DNA of 37,690 nt from Phycisphaerales bacterium (GTDB lineage Bacteria; Planctomycetota; Phycisphaerae; Phycisphaerales; SM1A02): contig JABDLI010000103.1 in assembly GCA_013003065.1 (NCBI GenBank), positions 1-37,690 of the forward strand. Direction: 5' to 3'. The translations under genes and the position numbers were made by a program. Positions within the stretch are counted from its first letter, which is position 1, and the number at the start of each line of letters is the position of its first letter. Of this stretch, positions 19,226 through 27,246 are shown piece by piece. The notes below the pieces were generated by a model. That model searched no databases. It saw only the letters and a program-made list of their open reading frames with translations, and was not told where the DNA came from.

Positions 19226-19284
19226 AAAAACCCGCTCGTTTGGAGCGGGTTCATCACGACGCAACGATCGAGATCACCCGCTCA
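19226..19284 (-). promoter_or_regulatory. Transcription attenuator: competing antiterminator and terminator hairpins
   Basis: Read on the minus strand, GAGCGGGT (19283-19276) is followed 25 nt later by AACCCGCTC (19251-19243), a 5-nt loop, and GAGCGGGTT (19237-19229) running into five T (19230-19226). The second and third segments make a perfect 9-bp terminator stem. The first and second can instead pair over 8 bp, which excludes the terminator. The first segment overlaps the leader stop codon TGA (19284-19282). A ribosome finishing the leader would cover it and favour termination, while a ribosome stalled earlier would leave it free and allow read-through into the exporter genes 60 bp downstream. 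The mechanism is inferred; the complementarity is directly visible. Confidence 0.82.
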
Positions 19285-19365
19285 CAGGACATCCGTCCCG
19301 ACCGCGCACACACCGGCCGGAGGGTTGCTCCGGTCGGACGCGGTGATGAGGTTCATGGTGAACAT
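19282..19365 (-). CDS. 27-residue leader peptide of the ABC exporter operon
   Basis: The ORF has 27 codons plus TGA, starting at an ATG preceded by GGAG with a 7-nt gap. The product begins MFTMNLITAS, includes Arg12, the pair Pro15-Pro16 and a single Cys20, and ends TDVL. It has no membrane segment and no run of one amino acid, so amino-acid starvation sensing of the trp or his kind is not obvious. Codons 12-17 fall in a hairpin (CCGGAG/CTCCGG, 19317-19333, extended by three more pairs past one mismatch) that could pause polymerase so the ribosome keeps pace. Pro-Pro is a known slow site for ribosomes. An in-frame ATG at 19356 is a second possible start. The ORF most likely serves by being translated rather than as a product. 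Confidence 0.7.
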   Translation of the reverse strand: MFTMNLITASDRSNPPAGVCAVGTDVL

Positions 19366-19383
19366 GGGTGAACTCCGAGAAGA

Positions 19384-19412
19384 CTTATAACCCGGTCGAT
19401 GCGTCCGGGCAA
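19384..19412 (-). promoter_or_regulatory. Sigma-70-type promoter of the leader/ABC operon
   Basis: On the minus strand TTGCCC (19412-19407) and TATAAG (19389-19384) are exactly 17 bp apart. Transcription would start near 19377, giving an unusually short leader of about 12 nt that still contains the GGAG ribosome binding site of the leader peptide. The AT-rich -10 stands out in the surrounding GC-rich sequence. Confidence 0.7.
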
Positions 19413-19507
19413 GGATCGAGCCGGAGACGCGAGACGCACGGCCCGGTGCGGGCCGGCCGATCCGACCCCGTCACCGCAGGCTTCCGGGTACGATCACGCG
19501 TTGCAAC

Positions 19508-19525
19508 TCCCCCTGCTCGGGGGGA
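19508..19525 (+). promoter_or_regulatory. Hairpin in the upstream region of the third ABC exporter
   Basis: TCCCCC and GGGGGA flank a 6-nt loop about 37 bp before the ATG at 19562. A weak -10-like TACGAT lies at 19489-19494, so the hairpin would be near the 5' end of the transcript. It has no T tract and is not a terminator. A role in RNA stability or translation control is possible but not shown. Confidence 0.35.
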
Positions 19526-19561
19526 CTTACGAGACCGTTCGCGTCACCGGCACCCTCCGTC

Positions 19562-21400
19562 ATGCACGACTTCCTCACCTTCGCCCGCCAGACGATCAAG
19601 GACCGCGCGATGCTCGTCGCCGCGATGGTCTTCGCGATTCTCTCGGCCGCGGGGATGGGGGTGGGGCTCCTGAGCATGGTGCCCGCGATCAAGCTGATCG
19701 TGAACGACGGGGAGACCGGCGGGCTCCCGGACCTCGCCCGCCGCTTCAACGCGGATGCGACGACGGTGCTGGGCGTGCCGATCACGATTCCCGCGTGGCT
19801 CATCGACCTCCTTCCCGACGGCCGTTTCGGCGGGGTGGTCCTGATCGTGGCCGTGATCGCCCTGCTCACCGTGCTCGGGGCCGCCTTCAACTTCCTCCAC
19901 CAGTATCTGAGCCTGACCGTCGCGACCCACACCGCGGCCCACGCACGCGAGCGTGTGTTCCGGACGGCGATGTTCATGCCGCTCATCAAGGTGACGCAGC
20001 GGGGCGCGTCGGAGTTCGTCGCCCGCATCCTCCAGGATTCGGTGGCCGTGCAACGCGGGCTGATCGCCCTCATGAGCAAGGCCGTCGCGCAGAGCACCCA
20101 GGCGGTCGTGCTCTTTCTCGTTGCGGTGTTCACCGGCCGCTCGCTGACCATCGCCGCGTTGGTGATCCTCCCGCTGCTGGCGATCGTCATTCGCAAGATC
20201 GGCAAACGCATCCGCCGGGCGCACCGCGGCGCCCTCGAGCGGCAGGAGGATCTGCTGCGGGTCGCCACGGAGTCGGTGCAGGGGCTCCGCGCGGTGAAGG
20301 CCAACACCCGCGAGGCCGCCACCATTCGCTCCTTCGCCGCGATCAATCGCGACGTCGTGCGTGAGGAGCTGCGCGCCCGCATCGCCCGCGCGGCGTCGAG
20401 CCCCTTCATGGAGACGATTGCCGTCTTCGCCGTCGGCGCCCTGGTCATCCTCGCTGCCCGCGCCATCATCGGGGGCACGCTCACGATCGAGCGGTTCGTC
20501 ATCGCGCTCGGGGCGTTGGCGATTGCCGGGAGCAAGCTCAAGGTCCTCGCCGGACTCGTGAACGAGATGCAGGCCGCCTCGGCCCCCGCGCGGCGGTTGA
20601 TGGAGATCATGGACGAAGCCAGCGAGGAGACCGGCGCTCCCCGCCCCCCGCTCGCCCGTCACGCGACCTCGATCCGATTCGAGGACGTCGGGCTGACCTA
20701 CCCGGGCGCCACCGAGCCCGCGCTCAGCGCGGTCACGCTGGCCATCGGGCACGGAGAGCGGATCGCCATCGTCGGCCCCAACGGCTGCGGCAAGACGACG
20801 CTGCTCAGCCTGCTGCCCCGCCTTCTGGTACCGGACACCGGGCGGATCCTCATCGACGACGTCGACATCGCGACGATCTCGCTCGCGAGCCTGCGGGGGC
20901 AGATCGGGGTCGTCACGCAAGAGACGTTCCTGTTCCGCGGCACGATCGCCGAGAACATCGGGTTCGGGGTGGAGTCGGCCACCGACGAGCAGATCCGCGC
21001 CGCCGCGCGTCGCGCGCACGCGGACGAGTTCGTCCGTGCGATTCCCGGCGGGTACGACGCCACGATCGCCGAACGCGGCGCCTCGCTCTCCGGGGGCCAG
21101 CGGCAACGCCTGGCGATCGCCCGCGCGATCCTGCGGGAGCCGGCGATCCTCATCCTCGACGAGGCGACGAGTCAGATCGACGCCGAGTCGGAGACGCACA
21201 TTGCCGCCGCCATCGCCGAGTTCGGCTCCGGCCGCACCGTCCTCGTCATCGCGCACCGCCTCGCCACCGTGCTCGACGCCGATCGCATCGTCGTCATGGA
21301 CCGGGGCCGGATCGTCGACGAGGGAACGCACGACGCGTTGCTCGGACGCTGCCCGCTTTACGGCCGTCTCTCGCAGAATCAGCTCATCGCCGCGGGTTGA
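19562..21400 (+). CDS. ABC exporter (MsbA/lipid A exporter-like), single-chain half-transporter
   Basis: The 612-residue protein has an exporter membrane domain (about 15-340) and an ATPase domain with all consensus residues. Walker A is GPNGCGKT at 405-412, the Q-loop is VTQE, the signature is LSGGQ at 509-513, Walker B is LILDE with Glu534, and the H-loop is IAHR with His565. It can therefore work as a homodimer, unlike the divergent pair. MsbA-type proteins flip lipid A-like or other lipids, but the substrate here is not determined. The ATG at 19562 is the first in the frame; no strong ribosome binding site is seen. Its 3' end overlaps the convergent bat-operon gene by 22 bp. It shares the divergent intergenic region with the attenuated exporter operon. 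Confidence 0.92.
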   Translation: MHDFLTFARQTIKDRAMLVAAMVFAILSAAGMGVGLLSMVPAIKLIVNDGETGGLPDLARRFNADATTVLGVPITIPAWLIDLLPDGRFGGVVLIVAVIALLTVLGAAFNFLHQYLSLTVATHTAAHARERVFRTAMFMPLIKVTQRGASEFVARILQDSVAVQRGLIALMSKAVAQSTQAVVLFLVAVFTGRSLTIAALVILPLLAIVIRKIGKRIRRAHRGALERQEDLLRVATESVQGLRAVKANTREAATIRSFAAINRDVVREELRARIARAASSPFMETIAVFAVGALVILAARAIIGGTLTIERFVIALGALAIAGSKLKVLAGLVNEMQAASAPARRLMEIMDEASEETGAPRPPLARHATSIRFEDVGLTYPGATEPALSAVTLAIGHGERIAIVGPNGCGKTTLLSLLPRLLVPDTGRILIDDVDIATISLASLRGQIGVVTQETFLFRGTIAENIGFGVESATDEQIRAAARRAHADEFVRAIPGGYDATIAERGASLSGGQRQRLAIARAILREPAILILDEATSQIDAESETHIAAAIAEFGSGRTVLVIAHRLATVLDADRIVVMDRGRIVDEGTHDALLGRCPLYGRLSQNQLIAAG

Positions 21401-22209
21401 GACCCGACGCGGGCGATCTGGTCCGAGCGGAGCCACCCCGTCTTGCCGTCCGGCAGCTCGACCTGCAACCAGACGCCACGCTCCTCCACGATCTCCAGCT
21501 CGACGCCCGCGTGGAGCGGCTCCTGGAACTGCGGCTCGTAACCTTCCCCGTTGCCCTTGCGAACGACGACGTCGTCGACGACGACCACACCGGCCGGCCG
21601 CGCGCCCCAACCCGCCGCGTCGGCGGCGAGCGATCCGCCCGTGAGAAGTGCGATCGCGGCCGCGATCCCCGCCGTGATTCGCCACCGGCCGTCGGGCCGG
21701 AACCGATCGACCCCGAGCAGCAACCAGAATGCGGTGTAGGCCACGATGCACACGACCAGACGGGTCGTTCGCGTCGTGCCGTGGTGCCAGGCCAGAACCG
21801 CTTGTCGCAACGCCCGCCCCCCCGACGGGGCAATCTGGTTCCGTCGCAGCGACCGGGCGTGGGCCAGATTGTGGGTGATGCGGGCCGCCCCCGGCTCCAG
21901 CTCGAGCCCGCGGCGGTAATGCGCGATCGCCCGCCCGAGATCGTCCCGCTGGAGCAGGGCATTCGCGAGGTTGTAGTGGATCCAGCCGGTCTCGACGCCC
22001 GCGTCGAGCAGCAGCTGGAACCGGGCCGCCGCCTCGTCGAACGCACGACGCGCGGCCACGGGATCCGATCGACGCGTGCGGACCCCCTGGTCGTAGGCCG
22101 CCAGCCCCTCCGCCAGAACCTGGCCGCGTTGGGACTGATCGAGTCCCATCACCGCCGGCGTCAGGCAGGCGACCACCAGCGCGACGAACCGCCATCGGCC
22201 TCCGCTCAT
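21379..22209 (-). CDS. batE: BatE-like TPR membrane protein with SH3-type C-terminal domain
   Basis: The 276-residue product has an N-terminal hydrophobic signal, TPR-like helices (about 30-115, including WIHYNLANALLQRDDLGRAI), two membrane spans (about 140-195), and a C-terminal SH3b-like domain (WLQVELPDGKTGWLRSDQIA). TPR plus SH3 matches BatE of Bacteroides and Leptospira aerotolerance operons. It is the last gene of the operon. The ATG at 22209 overlaps the batD stop in an ATGA, so translation is probably coupled. The 3' end overlaps the ABC exporter on the other strand. It probably assists assembly of the BatA/BatB complex in the membrane; its direct role is unknown even in model systems. 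Confidence 0.78.
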   Translation of the reverse strand: MSGGRWRFVALVVACLTPAVMGLDQSQRGQVLAEGLAAYDQGVRTRRSDPVAARRAFDEAAARFQLLLDAGVETGWIHYNLANALLQRDDLGRAIAHYRRGLELEPGAARITHNLAHARSLRRNQIAPSGGRALRQAVLAWHHGTTRTTRLVVCIVAYTAFWLLLGVDRFRPDGRWRITAGIAAAIALLTGGSLAADAAGWGARPAGVVVVDDVVVRKGNGEGYEPQFQEPLHAGVELEIVEERGVWLQVELPDGKTGWLRSDQIARVGSQPAAMS

Positions 22210-24059
22210 CGCCACCGCGTCGCCTCCAGCCGCTGGACGCACGCGGCAGCGCGATCGACGAGCGACGCCGCGGCGGCCGGGCCGTCTCCGGCGTACCGGA
22301 TACGCTCGCACGCCACCAGGCACGCCTCGACTTCCCGCACCAGGTCGGGCTCGATGCCCCGACGCTCGAGGTGAGCAACGACGTCGGCCGTGGTCAGGGC
22401 CCCCGGGGGAGCGTTGCAACGGTCACCGACATAGCCGGAGACCGCGGTCGCGGCGAGGGCGGCGGCTTCACCGTCGGCGACGCGTCGCGCGTCGGCGATC
22501 CGGCGGCGGGCGGTGCGGGTCGCATTGCGACTGCGGGCGAACCCGGTGTCGTCGCGCAATCGCCGGCGGCGACGCTCGGCGAACGCGACGGCGGTGAACG
22601 CAAGCGGCGGAATGCCGAAGGCCACGACCGCGATCGCGGGGGTCAGACGCAGCGGCCCGCCGGCGAGCACGCGGGCGGCGTCGGCCTCGTTGGCGAGGAG
22701 TCCCCCGGAGAGCAGGGTGAGCTCGGTGCGCGCGGGATCGCCCGGCGGCTCGCCCCCGATCAAGTCCTCGGCCGCGACGACGTTGGCCGACGACACCGAA
22801 ATCGGAATGGGCGTCGTCTCGACGACCACGTACGTCTCGCGTTGCGGATCGAAGTACGCGAACGGGATCGGTGGAATCTCCGCAACGTCCGCCCGCTTTG
22901 CCCGCAGCGTGTCGGTAAATGTCTTCGTGCTGCCGTTCACCACGCCGGCGGGCGGATCGCCCGAGACGCGGAAGTCGCCGGTCAGGGACTCGACCGCGTC
23001 GAGCGGCGGAGGGGCCAGCACCTCCAACGGGCTTCCGACCGAAGAGCGATCGACGATCGTCAGGCTCAGCGTGATGGGATCGCCGACGGCGACCTGCACG
23101 GGCTTGGCCGACGCCGTGACGCTGAATCGCCCGACCGCTCCCGACCAGAATGACGGCCGATTCGCGACCGGGGGAGTGCGCACGACGATGGGGTCCGTGG
23201 CGGCCGGCTCGACGACCATCCGCGCGTCGGCGATCTGCAGATCGCCCCGGGACAACAGGCTCCGGCTGCGTTTGAGCCGCTTCGGGTACCGCATGATGAG
23301 CGTCACCGGCTCCAGCTCGAAGGGACCCGCGCGGTCCGGCCAGACGGTCACGCCGAATTCGTACTCGTAGTACGTCGTCTCCTCGCCGGTCGAGGGTTCG
23401 GGGCGGCTGACGGTCCGCCCCCGCACCGCCCGCGACCGCCGGGGGCCGATCAGATCCTGGATCGGCGCCGCGAACGGCCCGAGCGCCGAGCGGTCGAGGT
23501 CGAGCAGCGACCACATGGTCTCGCTGTTGAGGGGACCGTTCGTCAGACGATCGGTGTAGGGGCGGATCCAGAGCTTCAACCGTGCGGCCACCGGCTCGCC
23601 GAGGTAGATCGATTCCCGGGTGACCTCCACCTCGGCGATCAGGTCATCGCCGCCGTCGGGTTCGACCGCGCGGAGGAGGAGCGGGTCGGTTCGCAGCGTC
23701 GCCCCCCCGACCTCCACGGGAATCGGTGGAATCTCCAGCCGCCCCGCCCGTCGCGCGACGACCGCGTACCCGAGCGCCACTTCCTGACGCGTGGTCCGGC
23801 CGTTCACGCTGGTCATCTGCCGGCTCGTCGACGGTGCGCCGAGCACCTCGAGGCCGTCGAGCGGCGGCCACCGGGGCGACTCGAAGACGCCGGCGGTGCC
23901 GACCGAGATCGTCACACGGAAGGGCACGCCGACGTAGACCTCGCGTGACTCGATCGAGATCGAAACCTCGGCCGCATCCGCGGCCGGCGTGAGCGTCGAT
24001 ACGCCGAGCAGAAGCGTGGCGACGATCGCGAGCGGGGATGGCAGTCGTCGAGCCGTCAT
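22206..24059 (-). CDS. batD: BatD (oxygen tolerance) protein
   Basis: The 617-residue protein has a signal peptide and repeated immunoglobulin-like domains. The first contains EVYVGVPFRVTISV and GLEVLGAPSTSRQM, and later ones contain ESIYLGEPVAARLKLW and KPVQVAVGDPITLSLTI, which is the BatD pattern. A membrane span near 475-495 and an arginine-rich cytoplasmic helical tail follow. The bulk would lie in the periplasm. The ATG at 24059 shares one base with the preceding TGA (TGATG); a GTG one codon earlier would give a GTGA overlap, and either start is possible. In Bacteroides fragilis Bat proteins raise survival under oxygen, but the biochemical role is unclear. The 27243 lipoprotein has a shorter, similar Ig-like part. 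Confidence 0.86.
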   Translation of the reverse strand: MTARRLPSPLAIVATLLLGVSTLTPAADAAEVSISIESREVYVGVPFRVTISVGTAGVFESPRWPPLDGLEVLGAPSTSRQMTSVNGRTTRQEVALGYAVVARRAGRLEIPPIPVEVGGATLRTDPLLLRAVEPDGGDDLIAEVEVTRESIYLGEPVAARLKLWIRPYTDRLTNGPLNSETMWSLLDLDRSALGPFAAPIQDLIGPRRSRAVRGRTVSRPEPSTGEETTYYEYEFGVTVWPDRAGPFELEPVTLIMRYPKRLKRSRSLLSRGDLQIADARMVVEPAATDPIVVRTPPVANRPSFWSGAVGRFSVTASAKPVQVAVGDPITLSLTIVDRSSVGSPLEVLAPPPLDAVESLTGDFRVSGDPPAGVVNGSTKTFTDTLRAKRADVAEIPPIPFAYFDPQRETYVVVETTPIPISVSSANVVAAEDLIGGEPPGDPARTELTLLSGGLLANEADAARVLAGGPLRLTPAIAVVAFGIPPLAFTAVAFAERRRRRLRDDTGFARSRNATRTARRRIADARRVADGEAAALAATAVSGYVGDRCNAPPGALTTADVVAHLERRGIEPDLVREVEACLVACERIRYAGDGPAAAASLVDRAAACVQRLEATRWR

Positions 24060-25111
24060 CACCAGTCCTTCTCCACGGGCGGACGCCGCGCCGCGGCGCG
24101 TCGGGCCTGCTCCTGCTGTCGTTGCCGCTCGCGGTCACGCACGGCCTGGAGCAGACGCTCCGCCTCGGCGCGTGTCATCGTTTCCCCCCCACGCTCGCCG
24201 TCGGCATCGTCGCGCTCCTCCGCGCCCGCTGCCTCGGATGCCGACGGTTCGGTCTCCGCGCCGGGCGACGGCGGCGGCGGGTCGGTCTCGGATGATTCGG
24301 ACGACTCGGATGACTCGGTTGACTCGGGCTCTGGCTCCTCCTCCGGCGGCGCCGCCGACTGCGACTCCGACTCGCCGGACGCGCCCGGAGTGGGAGGTGA
24401 CTCGGATGAATCCGAACCGTCCGGGGGCGGTGATTGCGAATTGGGGTCGGACTGCTCACCGGCGCCGTTCGAGTCGGAGGGCGGTTGCGACTCCGACTCC
24501 TCCCCATCGGACTCACCATCCTGCGGCGACGACTCGCTCGGGGGGTTCATCGCCTCGAGTTGACTGATCAGCCGCTGGGTCAGCTCCGCGTTGGCGCGGG
24601 CATCGAGGTCGTCGGGATCGTGCGCGATCGCTTCGCGATAGTGGTCGAGCGCCTCCGTGAGTTCCGTGCGGGCGACGTCCAGATCGCCGGCGGCGGCCGC
24701 CCCGGACTCGGGTGACTGCAGCGCGCGGGCGTACGCGTTGGTGCCCAGGTTGTACGCCGATCGGGCCCGGAGCGCCGGATCGCCCGAGAGATCCAGAGCG
24801 TCCTGAAAGAGCTCGGCCGCGCGATCGTGGTCGCCGAGTCGATAGGCCGCGACGCCCATGTTGTAGGGAATCTGCGGCGTCATCGGGACCGCGGGCCGAA
24901 CGGCCTCGTACGCCTCGAGGGCCTCGGCGAAGGAGCCGGCGTCCATCGCGGCGTTGGCCTGACGCAGCGTCGCGGTGACCTGGGCGCGCGTCGGACCGAC
25001 GTCGGCGTCGGCGACCGGCGGTGGGCCCGGCGGCGACACGGCGCTCGAGGCGAGCGGCGTGTTCACGGCGAGGAGGAGCGCGATCGTCGGTATCGCCGGT
25101 CGTCCTTTCAT
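24059..25111 (-). CDS. batC: BatC-like TPR protein with long acidic Ser/Pro/Glu-rich linker
   Basis: The product of 350 residues has a signal peptide and two or three TPR units (about 45-190, including PYNMGVAAYRLGDHDRAAEL and AYNLGTNAYARALQSP). A low-complexity acidic stretch of about 110 residues rich in Ser, Glu, Pro and Asp follows. The C-terminal helix is charged and Arg/Gln-rich and ends PPVEKDW. BatC proteins are periplasmic TPR proteins of the same operon. The linker is probably disordered and may span the periplasm or bind metal or cations. The ATG at 25111 overlaps the BatB stop as ATGA. Confidence 0.8.
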   Translation of the reverse strand: MKGRPAIPTIALLLAVNTPLASSAVSPPGPPPVADADVGPTRAQVTATLRQANAAMDAGSFAEALEAYEAVRPAVPMTPQIPYNMGVAAYRLGDHDRAAELFQDALDLSGDPALRARSAYNLGTNAYARALQSPESGAAAAGDLDVARTELTEALDHYREAIAHDPDDLDARANAELTQRLISQLEAMNPPSESSPQDGESDGEESESQPPSDSNGAGEQSDPNSQSPPPDGSDSSESPPTPGASGESESQSAAPPEEEPEPESTESSESSESSETDPPPPSPGAETEPSASEAAGAEERDDADGERGGETMTRAEAERLLQAVRDRERQRQQEQARRAAARRPPVEKDW

Positions 25112-26133
25112 GCCGCCTTCTCCCTCGTGACCCGACCGTCCCCCACGAGGGACTCCAGGCAGAGCAACCCGAGCGCGATCGCAACGCACCACTGGTACCG
25201 CGGCTCGCGTTGGATCGTCTGCGTTTCCTCGAACTCGCGTTTGGCCATGGGCTCGATCCGATCGTCGTACAGGCGGGCCATGTCGGCGGTCCCCGTTCCC
25301 ACTGGAATGTAGGCGCCCCCGGCCGCGAGCGCCACGTCCCGCATCAGGGCGGGATCGAGCTTGGACCAGACGACCTCGCCGTCGTACATCAGGTATCGGC
25401 GCTCACCGTCGCGGTCTTCCACCGGAATCCGGCCACCCTCGTCGGCGTCACCGATCCCGACCGTGAAGACGGGAATCGAACGCTCCTCGCGCAGTGTTCG
25501 CGCCGCCTCGATCGCGAAGCTCCCGTGATCCTCGCCGTCGCTGACGAGAAGGACCACCTTGTGATCCGGCACGTCGTCGAGGAACGCCTCACCGGCCAGA
25601 CGCAAGGCATCGCCGGCGAGTGATCCGCCGCGTCCGACGGTTTGCGGCGTCAACGCGTCGAGGGCCAGGCGAAAAGCGGCGTAGTCCGACGTGAGCGGGC
25701 ACGTGATCGCGGCGTCGCCGGCGAATGCAATGAGCCCGACGCGGTCGCCGTCGAGGGCGTCGACGAGATCGTGCACGAAGGCGCGGCCCCGCTCCAGCCG
25801 GTTCGGCCGCACATCTTCGGCCAGCATCGACCGCGAGCAGTCGAAGATGACGATGACGTCGACCCCCCGGTGGAAGACGGGGCGGGGCACGAGCCCCCAC
25901 CGCGGATCGATCAGCCCGGCCACGAGCGCCACGAGCGCGGCGAGCGCGAGCCCGCCCCGCACGAGGGGGCGGAGCCGGCTTCGCGTCGGCGCCAGCCGCG
26001 ACAACAGCGGCGATGCCGCGAAACGCTCGAGCCGACGCCGGCGTCGACGCCACGCCACCACGATCAGCGTCGCGAGGGCCGCGACGGCCCACAGCCAGTT
26101 GAGCGCCTCCAGATGTTCGAAGCGAAGATCCAT
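25108..26133 (-). CDS. batB: BatB-type von Willebrand factor A membrane protein
   Basis: The 341-residue protein has N-terminal membrane spans (about 12-28 and 60-75), a vWA domain with an intact MIDAS (Asp98, Ser100, Ser102 in FDCSRSM; later SDGED), and a C-terminal span (CVAIALGLLCLESL). MIDAS-containing vWA domains bind Mg and a protein ligand; the MoxR ATPase in this operon is the usual remodelling partner. The conserved EDVRPNRLERGR segment after the MIDAS is typical of BatA/BatB. It starts 30 bp after the batA stop, the only sizeable gap in the operon apart from single bases. Confidence 0.9.
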   Translation of the reverse strand: MDLRFEHLEALNWLWAVAALATLIVVAWRRRRRRLERFAASPLLSRLAPTRSRLRPLVRGGLALAALVALVAGLIDPRWGLVPRPVFHRGVDVIVIFDCSRSMLAEDVRPNRLERGRAFVHDLVDALDGDRVGLIAFAGDAAITCPLTSDYAAFRLALDALTPQTVGRGGSLAGDALRLAGEAFLDDVPDHKVVLLVSDGEDHGSFAIEAARTLREERSIPVFTVGIGDADEGGRIPVEDRDGERRYLMYDGEVVWSKLDPALMRDVALAAGGAYIPVGTGTADMARLYDDRIEPMAKREFEETQTIQREPRYQWCVAIALGLLCLESLVGDGRVTREKAA

Positions 26134-26163
26134 GCGTCTACGGTGCGTCCCCTCGCGAGTCGG

Positions 26164-27246
26164 TCACGGCAGCATCTGCCATTTGGTGTTTCCCAGGATG
26201 AGCTCGAGGGCGAGCAGCACGAACGCCACGGCGAGCAGCGGCGGCAGCGTCACGCCCTGCCACCGCGCGGGCTCGACGGGCAGCTCGGTGTACGTCCGGT
26301 ACTGGGTGCGTTCGATCTCGGTTCGCTCCAGCTCGTCGATTCGCCCGTACACCGCCTCCAGGCTGTCGGCGTCCGTCGCGCGGAAGTACTGCCCGCCCGT
26401 GCGGTCGGCGATCGCCCTGAGCGTGGCCTCGTCGATCGGCAGGAGCTGGCGAAACCGGCCCGGACGCCCGGTGCGGGGATCGAGCCGACGCACCGCGTCG
26501 CGGGACCCGGCGCCGATCGTGTAGATCTTGATGTCGAACGCCGCAGCCATCTCCGCCGCGGTCATCGGGTCGATCTCCCCCGCGTTGTGTTCACCGTCCG
26601 TGAGCAGGATCATCACGCGGCTCTTGATCCGCATCGCGTCGTCACCCCCCTGCTCGTCCAGGCTGCGGATGCGTTCGACACCAAGCGCGATGGCATCCCC
26701 GATCGCGGTGGCCTGATCCTCCTCGTCGATCGAGACCCGCACGTCCCGCACCGTGGCCACGAGGTGGTCATGGTCGAGCGTGACCGGACACACGCTGTCG
26801 GCGTAGGTGGCGAACGACACGAGACCGATGAGGTCGTCGGGACGGCCGGGCAGACGCTCGCCGCCCACGATGAACGCCTCCACTACCTCCTTGACCGCGT
26901 CCAGCCGTGTCAGCTGGCGTCCCCCGCGTTCGAAGTCCAGGGCGTTCATGCTGCCCGAGCGGTCCACGACGAGCTGAATCGCGACGCCCTCCGTGTGGAC
27001 ACGGGTCTGGGCATCGACGAGCTGCGGCCGCGCGAGGCTCACGACGAGAAGCACCAGCACGACCGCGCGGAGCGTCGGCACGATCCACCGCGCGGGCACG
27101 GTCCACGCCGGACGCACCGTCCGCAGCGGCGCGAGCGTCGAGAACCGCAGCGGCTCGTGCCGCGCCCGGCGCCAGTGGTACCAGGCCAGCAGCGGCAGGC
27201 CGAGGAGGAGCAGGAGCCACCACACCGATGGGGACTGGAACGTCAT
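26164..27246 (-). CDS. batA: BatA-type von Willebrand factor A membrane protein
   Basis: The 360-residue protein has spans near 8-22 and 60-72, a vWA domain with MIDAS DRSGSMNALDF (Asp95, Ser97, Ser99) and LTDGEHNAG, and a final span before its end at WQMLP. This is the usual BatA layout, and the pair BatA/BatB is the core of the operon. The C-terminal part of the vWA fold includes the conserved IDEATLRAIADRTGGQYFRATD. The ATG at 27246 overlaps the previous stop as ATGA. It is predicted to sit in the inner membrane with the vWA domain facing the periplasm, as in other Bat proteins. Confidence 0.92.
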   Translation of the reverse strand: MTFQSPSVWWLLLLLGLPLLAWYHWRRARHEPLRFSTLAPLRTVRPAWTVPARWIVPTLRAVVLVLLVVSLARPQLVDAQTRVHTEGVAIQLVVDRSGSMNALDFERGGRQLTRLDAVKEVVEAFIVGGERLPGRPDDLIGLVSFATYADSVCPVTLDHDHLVATVRDVRVSIDEEDQATAIGDAIALGVERIRSLDEQGGDDAMRIKSRVMILLTDGEHNAGEIDPMTAAEMAAAFDIKIYTIGAGSRDAVRRLDPRTGRPGRFRQLLPIDEATLRAIADRTGGQYFRATDADSLEAVYGRIDELERTEIERTQYRTYTELPVEPARWQGVTLPPLLAVAFVLLALELILGNTKWQMLP

